Source: Thiobacillus sp. UBA3361
GTDB taxonomy: Bacteria > Pseudomonadota > Gammaproteobacteria > Burkholderiales > Thiobacillaceae
Length of the DNA: 21,006 bases
Assembly: GCA_002360535.1 (NCBI GenBank)
Contig: DEQR01000059.1
Coordinates: forward strand, 119,120 to 140,125
Direction: 5' to 3'
Part shown: in pieces, positions 1-7,567 of the stretch
How the letters are laid out: each line of letters opens with the position of its first letter
Numbering within the stretch: the first letter of the stretch is position 1
The notes under the pieces: model-generated
What the model saw: the letters and a program-made list of their open reading frames with translations, nothing else
Told to the model about the DNA's origin: nothing
Database searches by the model: none
Position numbers and translations under genes: made by a program

Positions 1-914
1 TTCATGATGCCGATGCCGCCCACCAGCAGGGACACCGAGGCGATGGCCGCCAGCAGCCCGGACAGGGCGCGGGAAGCGGCCTGCTCCGCCTGCACCACCT
101 CGGAGAGGTTGCGGATGTTGAAGTCGTCGTCCTTGTCCGCAGCCAGGCGGTGGCGCTGGCGCAGCAGGCGGCGCACCCGCTCCTCCGCGTCTTTCATGTC
201 CTGGCCCTGGTGCATCTTCACGTAGATGTGGCCGACGCTGCTGGTGCGCGCCTGGTCCTGGCCGATGATGCGGCCGCGGGCGGTGGTGATGGGGATCAGC
301 ACCACGTCGTCCTGGTCGCGGCCGGACAGGGTCTGGCCCTTGGGCGCCAGCAGGCCGATGACGGTGAAGGGCACGTGCCTGATGCGCAGGGTCTGGCCGG
401 TGGGATCGGTGCCGCCGAACACCATCTCGGCCACCGTCTGTCCCACCAGCACCACCTTCTCGCCGCCGCGCACGTCGGCCTCGTCCAGGGACCGGCCCCG
501 TGCCACCTGCCACTCCCGGGCCAGCATGTAGTCGGCGTTGATGCCATAGACCTGGGTGGACCAGTTCAGGTTGCCATAGACCAGTTGGGCGGTGCCGCGC
601 AGGCCGGGGGCGGCGGCCAGCACCCCGGCCACCTCCTCGTGGATGGCCCGGGCGTCCTCCTCGGTGAGGGTGTTGCGGGTGCCCGCCCCCAGGCGCACCC
701 CGCTGGCGGTGACCGTGCCGGGGAAGATCACCAGCATGTTGGAACCCAGGCTGCGCAGCTGCTCGGCCACCTTGGTCTTCGCCCCCTCGCCCACCGCCAG
801 CATGGTGATCACCGCCGCCACGCCGATGATGATGCCCAGAGCGGTCAGGGCGCTGCGCAGCTTGTGGCTGCGCAGGGAGCCGAAGGCGCTGGCCAGGGTG
901 TCGGCGATATTCAT
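1..914 (-). CDS. MacB-type ABC transporter permease (FtsX family), partial
   Basis: Inner-membrane permease of a MacAB-like export system; its 3' end lies outside the window, leaving about 304 codons. The protein begins MNIADTLASAFGSLRSHKLR, followed by a first membrane helix rich in A, L, I and V (SALTALGIIIGVAAVITMLA). A large periplasmic MacB_PCD domain follows, containing NMLVIFPG and LRGTAQLVYGNLNW. The visible part ends in the second membrane helix at SLLVGGIGIMN, a hallmark of MacB/FtsX permeases. E. coli MacB fuses ATPase and permease in one chain, whereas here the ATPase is the separate gene just upstream (stop at 926, 11 bases away). No Shine-Dalgarno is visible because the start sits inside a heptamer repeat. 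The exported substrate (peptide, lipid or drug) cannot be told from sequence. Confidence 0.9.
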   Translation of the reverse strand, partial: MNIADTLASAFGSLRSHKLRSALTALGIIIGVAAVITMLAVGEGAKTKVAEQLRSLGSNMLVIFPGTVTASGVRLGAGTRNTLTEEDARAIHEEVAGVLAAAPGLRGTAQLVYGNLNWSTQVYGINADYMLAREWQVARGRSLDEADVRGGEKVVLVGQTVAEMVFGGTDPTGQTLRIRHVPFTVIGLLAPKGQTLSGRDQDDVVLIPITTARGRIIGQDQARTSSVGHIYVKMHQGQDMKDAEERVRRLLRQRHRLAADKDDDFNIRNLSEVVQAEQAASRALSGLLAAIASVSLLVGGIGIM

Positions 915-915
915 A

Positions 916-1000
916 GGCGCAAGGTTCAGGGTGCAAGGTGCAAGGTTTCAGGGTCGGAGGGTGTTTCCTCGCCCCTTGCGCATTGCCCCTGGTCCCTGAT
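916..1000. repeat. Degenerate heptamer tandem repeat with inverted arms
   Basis: Read on the minus strand, the ATPase/permease junction is built of 7-base units: ACCTTGC, ACCTTGC, ACCCTGA, ACCTTGC. Further upstream (higher coordinates) lies an oppositely polarised set: GGGACCA, GGGGCAA, TGCGCAA, GGGGCGA. The two blocks form a perfect 8-base inverted repeat, GCGCAAGG at 917-924 against CCTTGCGC at 974-981, so a hairpin is possible. The repeat encodes the end of the ATPase and abuts the permease start. Confidence 0.6.
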
Positions 1001-1714
1001 GAGATCCGCCGCCCGCGCCGGCGCACCCACCGCCCGGTCCTCCACCACCCGGCCGTCCCGGAAGCTGAGCACGCGCCTGGCGAAGGCGGCGATGTCGTGT
1101 TCGTGGGTCACGATCACCAGGGTGATGCCGTTGTCGTTCAATTCCTGCAGCAGGGCCATGAGCTCCAGGCTGGTGAGGGTGTCCAGGGCGCCGGTGGGCT
1201 CGTCGGCCAGGATCAGCCGCGGGTCGTTCACCAGGGCGCGGGCGATGGCCACCCGCTGCTGCTGCCCGCCGGAGAGCTGGGACGGACGGTGATGGGCCCG
1301 GTCCGCCAGGCCCACTCGCTCCAGCTGCGCCAGGGCCCGGCGCTGGCGCTCGGCCACCTTCACGCCGGCATAGACCAGGGGCAGCGCCACGTTCTCCAGG
1401 GCACTGGCCCGGGGCAGCAGGTTGAAGCTCTGGAAGACGAAGCCGAGGGTGCGGTTGCGCACCGCCGCCAGGGCGTCGGCGGACAGGCCGGTGACATCCT
1501 CCCCGTCCAGCCGGTAGCGGCCGGCGCTGGGCCGGTCCAGGCCGCCCAGGAGGTTCATGAAAGTCGATTTTCCGGAGCCCGAAGGGCCCATCACCGCCAC
1601 GAATTCGCCGTGGCCGATCTCCAGACTGACACCGCCCAGGGCCGGTACCGACACCTCGCCCACCCGGTATTCCCGGCGCAGGTCGGTGACCTGGATCAGG
1701 GGGCCTTCGCTCAC
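926..1714 (-). CDS. MacB/LolD-type ABC transporter ATP-binding protein
   Basis: Cytoplasmic ATPase, 262 aa, powering the FtsX-type permease encoded downstream. Motifs seen: Walker A GPSGSGKS (about 43-50), Q-loop FVFQSFNLLP (Q95), signature LSGGQQQR (147-154), Walker B LILADEP (167-173) followed by TGALD, and an H-loop in VTHEHDIA. These are typical of the MacB/LolD/FtsE group. The start is GTG, 9 bases after the adaptor gene stop, so the two are co-transcribed. The usual domain ends near FRDGRVVEDR. The following roughly 35 residues are variable, and the last 25 or so are encoded by a short heptamer repeat, so this tail is probably not functional. Confidence 0.93.
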   Translation of the reverse strand: MSEGPLIQVTDLRREYRVGEVSVPALGGVSLEIGHGEFVAVMGPSGSGKSTFMNLLGGLDRPSAGRYRLDGEDVTGLSADALAAVRNRTLGFVFQSFNLLPRASALENVALPLVYAGVKVAERQRRALAQLERVGLADRAHHRPSQLSGGQQQRVAIARALVNDPRLILADEPTGALDTLTSLELMALLQELNDNGITLVIVTHEHDIAAFARRVLSFRDGRVVEDRAVGAPARAADLIRDQGQCARGEETPSDPETLHLAP

Positions 1715-1723
1715 AGCCGGCGA

Positions 1724-3022
1724 TCAGATGCCCATGCCGAAGGGTCGGCTGGTGCCCTTGGGCTTGGGCTCGCTGCCCTCCTCGTAGCCCAGGATGACCT
1801 CCTGTCCGGCGCGCAGCTCGCCCTTCAGCACCTCGGTGGCCTTGCTGTCGCTCACCCCCAGGCGCAGGCTGAACGGCGCGGGCCAGCCGTCAGCGCCCAC
1901 CACCCATACCCGGCCGGGGATGCCGGCGCCCTCCTCCCGGCCGCGCACCTCCAGCTTCACAGGGGTGCCGTCCGGGTTCAGGGGCCGGAAGCGCAGGGCC
2001 TCGTTGGGCACCTTAAGCACGTCCTTGCGCTCCTCGGTGAGGATGCGGGCGTTGGCGGTCATGCCCGGCAGCAGCTTCAGGTCCGGGTTGTCCACGGTGG
2101 CCATGACGCTGTAGGTGACCACGTTGTTGCTGGTCACCGGCGCCTTGCGGATCTGGGTGACCCGGCCCTGAAAGCGCTCGCCGGGGAAGGCATCCACGTT
2201 GAAGCGCACCTTCTGGCCGGCCCCCACCCGCCCCACGTCGGCCTCGTCCACGGCGATGTTCACCTCCATCCGGCTCAGGTCCCGGGCCAGGGTGAACAGC
2301 ACCGGCGCCTGGAAGGAGGCCGCCACCGTCTGGCCCACGTCGATGTTGCGGCTGATCACCACCCCGTCCACAGGGGAGCGGATCACTGTGTGGGACAGCT
2401 CCACCCGCGCCTGCTTCAACGCCGCCTCGCGCTGGGCCTGGCCGGCCTGGGCGCTGAGCACCTGGGCCTGGGCCACGCGCAGGTTGGCCTCGGCCAGGCG
2501 CAGTTGCTCGGCGGCCGTGTCGTAGGCCGCCCCGGCCGTGTCCAGTTCGGCGGCGGACAGGAAACCCTGGGCCACCAGGGCCTTCTTGCGTTCCAGGTTG
2601 CGGGCCGCGTCGTCCAGGGCAATTCTCGACTTTCCCACGTCGGCCCTGCGCGCCACCAGGGTGCTGTCCGCCACCGCGGCCGCCCCCTGGGCCGCCTTCA
2701 GGTCGGCCTCGGCCTGGGCCACCCGGGTCTCGAAGGCCTCCGGGTCCAGGCGGGCGATCACCTGGTCGCGCCGCACCGGATCGTTGAAGTCCGCCAGGAT
2801 GGCCTGGATCTGGCCCGACACCTGGGAGCCAACCTGCACCGTGACCAGGGCCGACAGGGTGCCGCTGGCGGACACCGCCGCCGACAGGGGGCCCCGTTCC
2901 AGCTGGGCCAGACGGTAGCGGGGCGCGTCCGCGGCCGGCTTCCAAGGTGCCCAGACCCACAGGCCGGCGGCCAGGGCCAGCAGCGCGACGATCGACAGCA
3001 GGGGGCGGAGGGCGGGCTTCAT
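1724..3022 (-). CDS. MacA-like periplasmic membrane fusion protein (HlyD/RND adaptor family)
   Basis: Periplasmic adaptor, 432 aa, expected to link the MacB-type pump to an outer-membrane channel. There is an N-terminal membrane anchor or signal segment at about residues 7-26 (LLSIVALLALAAGLWVW). A first lipoyl/barrel half contains VQVGSQVSGQI, then a long alpha-helical hairpin (about 95-215) rich in A, Q, R and E. The second lipoyl half contains IRSPVDGVVISRNIDVGQTV, followed by a beta-barrel and membrane-proximal domain (GMTANARILTEERKDVLKVP). This order and length fit MacA. The start ATG overlaps the ClC stop as ATGA (3019-3022), so translation is likely coupled. The ATPase follows after 9 bases. 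No substrate is evident. Confidence 0.93.
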   Translation of the reverse strand: MKPALRPLLSIVALLALAAGLWVWAPWKPAADAPRYRLAQLERGPLSAAVSASGTLSALVTVQVGSQVSGQIQAILADFNDPVRRDQVIARLDPEAFETRVAQAEADLKAAQGAAAVADSTLVARRADVGKSRIALDDAARNLERKKALVAQGFLSAAELDTAGAAYDTAAEQLRLAEANLRVAQAQVLSAQAGQAQREAALKQARVELSHTVIRSPVDGVVISRNIDVGQTVAASFQAPVLFTLARDLSRMEVNIAVDEADVGRVGAGQKVRFNVDAFPGERFQGRVTQIRKAPVTSNNVVTYSVMATVDNPDLKLLPGMTANARILTEERKDVLKVPNEALRFRPLNPDGTPVKLEVRGREEGAGIPGRVWVVGADGWPAPFSLRLGVSDSKATEVLKGELRAGQEVILGYEEGSEPKPKGTSRPFGMGI

Positions 3023-4422
3023 GGCGTATCGGGGGTGGTGGATGCGGGTGGGGAAGAGGGCTTAGGCGGGGGGGAAGGCTGCAGGTAGCGCATGGCCAGC
3101 GTGCGGTACAGGGGCGGGCAGATGGCGCGCGAGATGGCCGACGCCATCAGGGCGATGATCATCAGGTCGATGACCATGCCGTAGCCGTCCACCATCTCCA
3201 TGACGATGACGAAGGCGGTGATAGGGGTCTGGGTCACCGCCGCCAGAAAGCCGGCCATACACAGCACGTTGGTCATGCCTGGCAGATAGCCCTCGCCGGT
3301 GACGGCGTACAGGTTCTGGCCCAGGCCCGCGCCGATGGACAGGCAGGGGGCGAATATGCCCCCCGGCACCCCGCTGGCGAAGGACACCAGGGTGGCGAGG
3401 AACTTGTCGATGCCGAAATGCCAGGGCAACTCACCCTCCTGGGCCAGCAGGGAGCGGGCCTCGCCGTAGCCGGTGCCGTAGGTGGTCTCGCCGGAGACCA
3501 GGCCGAGCAGGGCCACCACCAGGCCGCAGCCGGCGGCGAAACGGATCGGGTGATCGCGCCGCCAGGCGCCCAGCCGGCCGGGTAGGCCGGTGGCGGTGAG
3601 GATGATGCCGCGGGCGAACAACCCGCCGGCCATGCCGCACAGCACCGCCGCCGCCAGCAGGGCGCCCACCGGATGGGGATTGTCCACCTGCGGGATGTTC
3701 AGCCAGCCGAAGTAGGTGTAGTTGCCGAAATAGGCCTGGGCGACCACGCCGGCGATGACGATAGCGGTGATGATCAGGCCGCTCATGCGGTCCTCCAGGC
3801 CCCGGCTGAGCTCCTCGATGGCGAACAGGATGCCCGCCAGGGGGGTGTTGAAGGCGGCGGCGATGCCGGCCGCGCCACCTGCGGCCAGCAGATGGCGTCG
3901 ATCCACCTGCAGACGGCGCGGCAGACGCTGGCCGACGGCCGCCATCAGGGAGGCACCCACCTGCACCATGGGCCCCTCGCGGCCGGTGGAGAAACCGGCG
4001 AAGATCGCCCCCGCCCCCAGTACCACCTTGCCCAGGGCGATGCGCAGGGAAAGCAGCGGCCGGGGCAGGCGGCGGCGTTCGCCGTGTTGGGCCATCTCGG
4101 CGATCACCTGGGGGATGCCGCTGCCCTCGGCGCCGGCGAAAAAGCGCCGCGTCAGCCAGACGATCACCGCGCCGCCCAGGGGCGCGGTCAGAAAGGTCCA
4201 GCCCGGAATGCGGTCGTTCAGCCAATGCAGGGTCTCGACGCCGCCCTCGGTGAGCTTGGCGAAGACCACCGCCGTCAGGCCGATCATCACCGCCGCGCTC
4301 CAATAGATCAGGCGGCCCAGCCACAGGTGGCGGTAGGCCGCCTGGCGGCGGCGCATCCGGGTCAGCAGGTTGGGCCGGCGCAGCCGGTCCGGAACGGGGG
4401 ATTCGGGATGTTCGGTGGACAT
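3019..4422 (-). CDS. ClC-family chloride channel / Cl-/H+ antiporter
   Basis: Polytopic inner-membrane protein, 467 aa, moving chloride (or another anion), probably in exchange for protons. ClC signature segments are all present: GSGIPQ (100-105, anion filter), GREGP (147-151) with the gating glutamate E149, NTPLAGILFAIEE with the inner proton-path glutamates (E203/E204), GIFAP in the second filter helix, and PPLYRTLA near the C-terminus carrying the filter tyrosine. Both glutamates support an antiporter over a pure channel, as in E. coli ClcA. There is no CBS domain at the C-terminus. The start at 4422 has TAGGA a few bases upstream. It is the first gene of a minus-strand operon and overlaps the efflux adaptor gene by four bases, an unusual partnership. 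Substrate specificity is inferred from the family only. Confidence 0.93.
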   Translation of the reverse strand: MSTEHPESPVPDRLRRPNLLTRMRRRQAAYRHLWLGRLIYWSAAVMIGLTAVVFAKLTEGGVETLHWLNDRIPGWTFLTAPLGGAVIVWLTRRFFAGAEGSGIPQVIAEMAQHGERRRLPRPLLSLRIALGKVVLGAGAIFAGFSTGREGPMVQVGASLMAAVGQRLPRRLQVDRRHLLAAGGAAGIAAAFNTPLAGILFAIEELSRGLEDRMSGLIITAIVIAGVVAQAYFGNYTYFGWLNIPQVDNPHPVGALLAAAVLCGMAGGLFARGIILTATGLPGRLGAWRRDHPIRFAAGCGLVVALLGLVSGETTYGTGYGEARSLLAQEGELPWHFGIDKFLATLVSFASGVPGGIFAPCLSIGAGLGQNLYAVTGEGYLPGMTNVLCMAGFLAAVTQTPITAFVIVMEMVDGYGMVIDLMIIALMASAISRAICPPLYRTLAMRYLQPSPPPKPSSPPASTTPDTP

Positions 4423-4544
4423 TTCCTAGAAGGTAGCAGACCAGGCGTGCCCTGGCCCAGGCCCGATCCCCGATGCTGGTTCCCCGCCGGGCGGTACTGG
4501 GCGGCAGGGCGGGGTGACGGACAGCGGCGCGGGAGCCAGTTAAC

Positions 4545-5576
4545 ATGGCGGCGACCTTACCCTTTCTATTCCCAGCCTGCCAGGCCATGCCCACTGAAGA
4601 CCACCCGCTGGTGATCGCGGCGGGTTCCGACCTGACCCGACAGATCGCCTTCGGCGAGAACTCACTCAATCTGAACGGCGTCAACGACTGCCGGAGACTG
4701 CTGGTGGAGGCGGGCATCGGACACGGCCTGTTCTTCATCACCCCCAACTATTTCCGGCAGTCAGTGCGCATGCCGCCGCCCGCGGGCAAGCTGCTGCTCA
4801 ACCTGATCTCCGACGCGGACCAGAACCGGCAGGTGCTAGGGGTGCTGGAGCGGGTGCTGCGGGACCCCTCCATCACGGCCCTCAACCCCCCGGCGCGGGT
4901 CAAGGCCACCGCCCGGGAGCAGGTGGCCCGGCGGCTGGAGGGCATCCCCGGTTTGGCGGTGCCCAAGACCTGGCGCATCGCCCTGCGGGACGGCAAGCCC
5001 CACTGGGAGGCGTTGCGCCACACCGCGTTTCGGTTCCCCGCCATCCTCCGGCCCATCGGCACACACGGCGGGGAGGGCGTGCGGCTGGTGGCCGGCCCCG
5101 ACGACCTGCCGTCTCCCGGCGCCCTGCGGGAGGCCTATCTGACGGAATTCGTGGATTACCGCAGCGACGACGGCTACTACCGCAAATACCGCTGCTTCTT
5201 CATCGGCAGGGCCATCGTGTTCCGGCACCTCATCGTCTCGGACCATTGGTCGGTGCACGCGGGGGACCGCAAGCGGCTCATGCTGCGCACCGAATGGATG
5301 ATGCGGGAGGAGGAGGCGATCCATGCCGCCGGGGCCGCCCATTTCGGCGCCGAGCGCATGACCACACTGGAGCGCATCCGTTCGGCCATCGGGCTGGACT
5401 ATTTCGGGCTGGATTTCGCTGTCCTGGCCTCGGGCGAACTGCTGCTCTTTGAGGCCAACGCCACCATGAACTTCTTCCCCTTCTCGACCCCCGACCGCGG
5501 GCATTATTCCTGGCGCTGCCTTCCGGTGGCGGTGGAGGCGATACGGGCGCTGGTGACGGATCGGCTGGCGCCCTAG
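4545..5576 (+). CDS. ATP-grasp family ligase-like protein, substrate unknown
   Basis: Soluble protein of 343 aa with an ATP-grasp fold, a class that joins a carboxylate to an amine or thiol using ATP. A Rossmann-like N-terminal part contains LLLNLISDAD (about 83-92). The ATP-grasp core has FPAILRPIGTHGGEGV (164-179, nucleotide lid), YLTEFVDY (198-205), the region RCFFIGRAIVFRHL, and a metal-binding end GLDYFGLDF...LLLFEANATM, with D290, E303 and N305 as likely Mg ligands. The part after residue 200 resembles ATP-grasp domains that in other proteobacteria are fused to TPR repeats; no TPR is seen here. The chosen ATG has GGGAG about 12 bases upstream; a second in-frame ATG at 4587 (MPTEDHPL) is equally plausible. 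It converges on the GNAT-oxygenase gene and shares its stop-codon bases. The reaction is not known. Confidence 0.85.
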   Translation: MAATLPFLFPACQAMPTEDHPLVIAAGSDLTRQIAFGENSLNLNGVNDCRRLLVEAGIGHGLFFITPNYFRQSVRMPPPAGKLLLNLISDADQNRQVLGVLERVLRDPSITALNPPARVKATAREQVARRLEGIPGLAVPKTWRIALRDGKPHWEALRHTAFRFPAILRPIGTHGGEGVRLVAGPDDLPSPGALREAYLTEFVDYRSDDGYYRKYRCFFIGRAIVFRHLIVSDHWSVHAGDRKRLMLRTEWMMREEEAIHAAGAAHFGAERMTTLERIRSAIGLDYFGLDFAVLASGELLLFEANATMNFFPFSTPDRGHYSWRCLPVAVEAIRALVTDRLAP

Positions 5577-6718
5577 ACCAGGATGAATTTGTAGCCCAGG
5601 CTGAAGCGGTGAGTTTCCGAATACACCGCGTGCCAGAGGGGCGCCGCCGGGTCGATGGGGAAAAGGCGGATGTCCAAGCCCTGGTCCCAGGCGGTGACGA
5701 TGCGTCCGCCCCGGGGCTCCCGGTAGCGGAAGAAGGACCGGCCGGGCACGTCGGCCCGGCTGAGGTAGCAGCGCCACCCCGGCGTGCGCAAGTTGGTGTG
5801 CCAGCCCATGTAGCCGCCGGGGGGGTACCAGAAGTGGCCAGTGTTCTCCACCGTCAGGCCGGGGAACCGGGGGAAGAGGTCACGGGCCAAGTCCAGCACC
5901 CGCCGATCCACCTCTTGGCGGAGCACGGCCAGGTCCGGGTCCATGACTGCGCCGGCCACGTTGCCGAAATTGTAGGCCAGGCAGTTGGAGAGGCCCCGCT
6001 CCTCGACGATGTCGCTCACCCAGGCCTTACCGGCCAGCAGCGGCGTCAGGGCCTCGGCGGCCACCACCTCGGAGGCCGCCGGGTCCGGCCGGAAGCGCTC
6101 GGCCAGGAGGCGTTCCTGGTCCCGGCGCATGGCCCGCACCACCCCATCCACGGCCGCCCACAGGGCGGCGTCCCCATGGCTCCCGGTGAGGTCATGCACC
6201 CACTCGCCGGGGTCGGCGGAGGCAGGCAGGCGGGGCTGCATGGCGCGGCTGTCCGGGTCCAACTCCAGGCGCAGGTTGACCCAGGCGTCCTTGTCGGCAC
6301 GGCCGTAGGCCTCTAGCTTGGGGATCACGCGCCCGGTGGGGCGATAACCGAAATGGCGGCAGTTCCAGGCGATCACCGCCGGATCGTCGCAATTGGTGTA
6401 CAGCACGCGGATGCCCCGCCGGCGCAGATAGTCCAGCCGGTGCTGCTGCAGGGCCGTGCCCACCCCCAGGCGGCGCGCCGACGCGTCCACCACCATGAGG
6501 GTGGTCTTGGCCGTCACGGCGTCCAGGATGGCGTAGCCCGCGACCCCCACCACCCGGCCCTCCAGTTCCGCCACGAAGCAATCCTCGGGTAAGAAGCGGC
6601 GCATCTCGGCGCCGCCGATGTGGTGGAAATTGGCGCTTCGCAGCAGTTCCATGACTTGCGGCCAATCCCCGGCCCGGGGCCGGCGGACGGAAAAAGCGGG
6701 GGCGGGGGCAGACGTCAT
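5573..6718 (-). CDS. GNAT acetyltransferase fused to a 2OG-Fe(II) oxygenase-like domain
   Basis: Two-domain protein of 381 aa. Residues about 9-153 form a GNAT N-acyltransferase with the acyl-CoA loop ARRLGVGTAL (81-90) and the C-terminal motif NCRHFGYRPTGRV. Residues about 165-381 resemble the 2-oxoglutarate/Fe(II) oxygenase fold: FWYPPGGYMGWHTN gives a proximal H307-x-N309, LWHAVYS gives the distal H363 56 residues later, and R371 in HRFSLGYKF could bind 2-oxoglutarate. The usual acidic metal ligand (HxD) is replaced by Asn. The start at 6718 is preferred over the ATG at 6775 because AAGGA lies 9 bases upstream and a TATAAT box overlaps the longer start. The gene is convergent with the ATP-grasp gene. 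Substrates of both domains are unknown. The GNAT call is firm; the oxygenase call is motif-based. Confidence 0.8.
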   Translation of the reverse strand: MTSAPAPAFSVRRPRAGDWPQVMELLRSANFHHIGGAEMRRFLPEDCFVAELEGRVVGVAGYAILDAVTAKTTLMVVDASARRLGVGTALQQHRLDYLRRRGIRVLYTNCDDPAVIAWNCRHFGYRPTGRVIPKLEAYGRADKDAWVNLRLELDPDSRAMQPRLPASADPGEWVHDLTGSHGDAALWAAVDGVVRAMRRDQERLLAERFRPDPAASEVVAAEALTPLLAGKAWVSDIVEERGLSNCLAYNFGNVAGAVMDPDLAVLRQEVDRRVLDLARDLFPRFPGLTVENTGHFWYPPGGYMGWHTNLRTPGWRCYLSRADVPGRSFFRYREPRGGRIVTAWDQGLDIRLFPIDPAAPLWHAVYSETHRFSLGYKFILV

Positions 6719-6777
6719 GGCCGAGGTCCTTGTCGGTGGCGGGAACGTGCACGACACGGCAAAGCAAACTGCCATGA

Positions 6778-6783
6778 ATTATA
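6778..6783 (-). promoter_or_regulatory. Likely -10 box for the GNAT-oxygenase gene
   Basis: The minus strand reads TATAAT here. Transcription would begin near 6771, leaving a leader of about 50 bases before the ATG at 6718. The best -35 candidate is TTGCCG at 6809-6804 with a long 20-base spacer, so only the -10 is convincing. Confidence 0.4.
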
Positions 6784-6848
6784 GGCCGGGGGTCGGCGCC
6801 ACCCGGCAAGGGGCAGGACGGCGTGTCAGACATGCGACGCGGCGAAGG

Positions 6849-6877
6849 TTGCCGCCCGGTCCGGGCCCGTCTATATT
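6849..6877 (+). promoter_or_regulatory. Sigma70-type promoter of the TetR/ABC-exporter operon
   Basis: TTGCCG at 6849-6854 and TATATT at 6872-6877 are separated by exactly 17 bases. The predicted start near 6884 falls inside the palindromic operator, the geometry expected for autorepression. The leader before the tetR ATG would be only about 24 bases and lacks a clear Shine-Dalgarno. Confidence 0.6.
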
Positions 6878-6879
6878 TT

Positions 6880-6893
6880 ACTGACCAGTCAGT
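6880..6893 (+). promoter_or_regulatory. Palindromic TetR-family operator
   Basis: ACTGACCAGTCAGT has perfect 6-base arms (ACTGAC / GTCAGT) around a CA centre, embedded in AT-rich flanks. It lies between the -10 box and the tetR start codon, so bound repressor would block transcription initiation. The presumed ligand-responsive regulator is the TetR protein encoded directly downstream. Confidence 0.75.
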
Positions 6894-6907
6894 TATTTAC
6901 TGTCACG

Positions 6908-7567
6908 ATGCCCCACCCTCTGCCCCCACCCCGTTGGCAACGCCGGGCGGAAGCCCGACCCCAGGAACTTCTGGAGGCCGCCCTGACGGAGTTCGTCGCG
7001 CGCGGCTATGCCGCCACCCGGCTGGACGAGGTGGCCCGGCGCGCCGGCGTCTCCAAGGGCACCCTCTATCTCTATTACGAGAACAAGGCCGAGTTGTTCA
7101 AGGCGGTGGTGCGCCGCGCCCTGGTCGGCAATCTGGACGAGGCGGAGGCCAGGGTGGCCGGCCATGCGGGCAGCAGCCGCGACCTGCTCGCCTGGATGCT
7201 GACCGAGATGACTCGCCGGGTGAGCAACTCGGAACTCTCCGGCATCCCGAAACTGGTGATCTCCGAGGCCGGCAACTTCCCCGAGATCGCCCGCTTCTAT
7301 TTCGACGAGGTCATCCGGCGCGGCCGGGACATCGTGCAGGGCATCCTCAGGCGCGGCATGGACAGTGGTGAATTCAGGCCGGTCGATCCGGAATATGCAT
7401 GGCGGGTGATCATCGCGCCGGTCATGCTGGGCATCCTGTGGAAGCACTCCTTCATGGCCGTGGACCCCCATGGCCTGGATTTCGAGCGACACCTGCGCAG
7501 CCATCTGGACCTGCTCTTCGACGGCCTGAGCGCACCCGGCCGGAAGCGCACCGAGGAGACCCCATGA
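6908..7567 (+). CDS. TetR-family transcriptional repressor
   Basis: DNA-binding regulator of 219 aa, first gene of the exporter operon. The N-terminal helix-turn-helix is classic: LLEAALTEFVARGYAATRLDEVARRA then GVSKGTLYLYYENKAELF (recognition helix around residues 45-60). The C-terminal part is helical and variable, as in TetR proteins that bind small hydrophobic or cationic ligands. It probably represses its own operon through the palindrome at 6880-6893. Its last codon overlaps the adaptor start (ATGA, 7564-7567). In E. coli the equivalent position before ybhG is held by CecR, but this C-terminal domain does not obviously match CecR, so I give no symbol. No Shine-Dalgarno is visible. Confidence 0.93.
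   Translation: MPHPLPPPRWQRRAEARPQELLEAALTEFVARGYAATRLDEVARRAGVSKGTLYLYYENKAELFKAVVRRALVGNLDEAEARVAGHAGSSRDLLAWMLTEMTRRVSNSELSGIPKLVISEAGNFPEIARFYFDEVIRRGRDIVQGILRRGMDSGEFRPVDPEYAWRVIIAPVMLGILWKHSFMAVDPHGLDFERHLRSHLDLLFDGLSAPGRKRTEETP

Noticed and set aside
938..3088. Long plus-strand open frame (716 codons) opposite the ATPase and adaptor genes
   Set aside because: Its translation is rich in G, H, Q and A with no domain, and it is a mirror of two well-supported minus-strand genes in GC-rich DNA.
6719..6775. Longer start of the GNAT-oxygenase protein at 6775
   Set aside because: A TATAAT box overlaps that start and AAGGA stands at proper spacing before the ATG at 6718.
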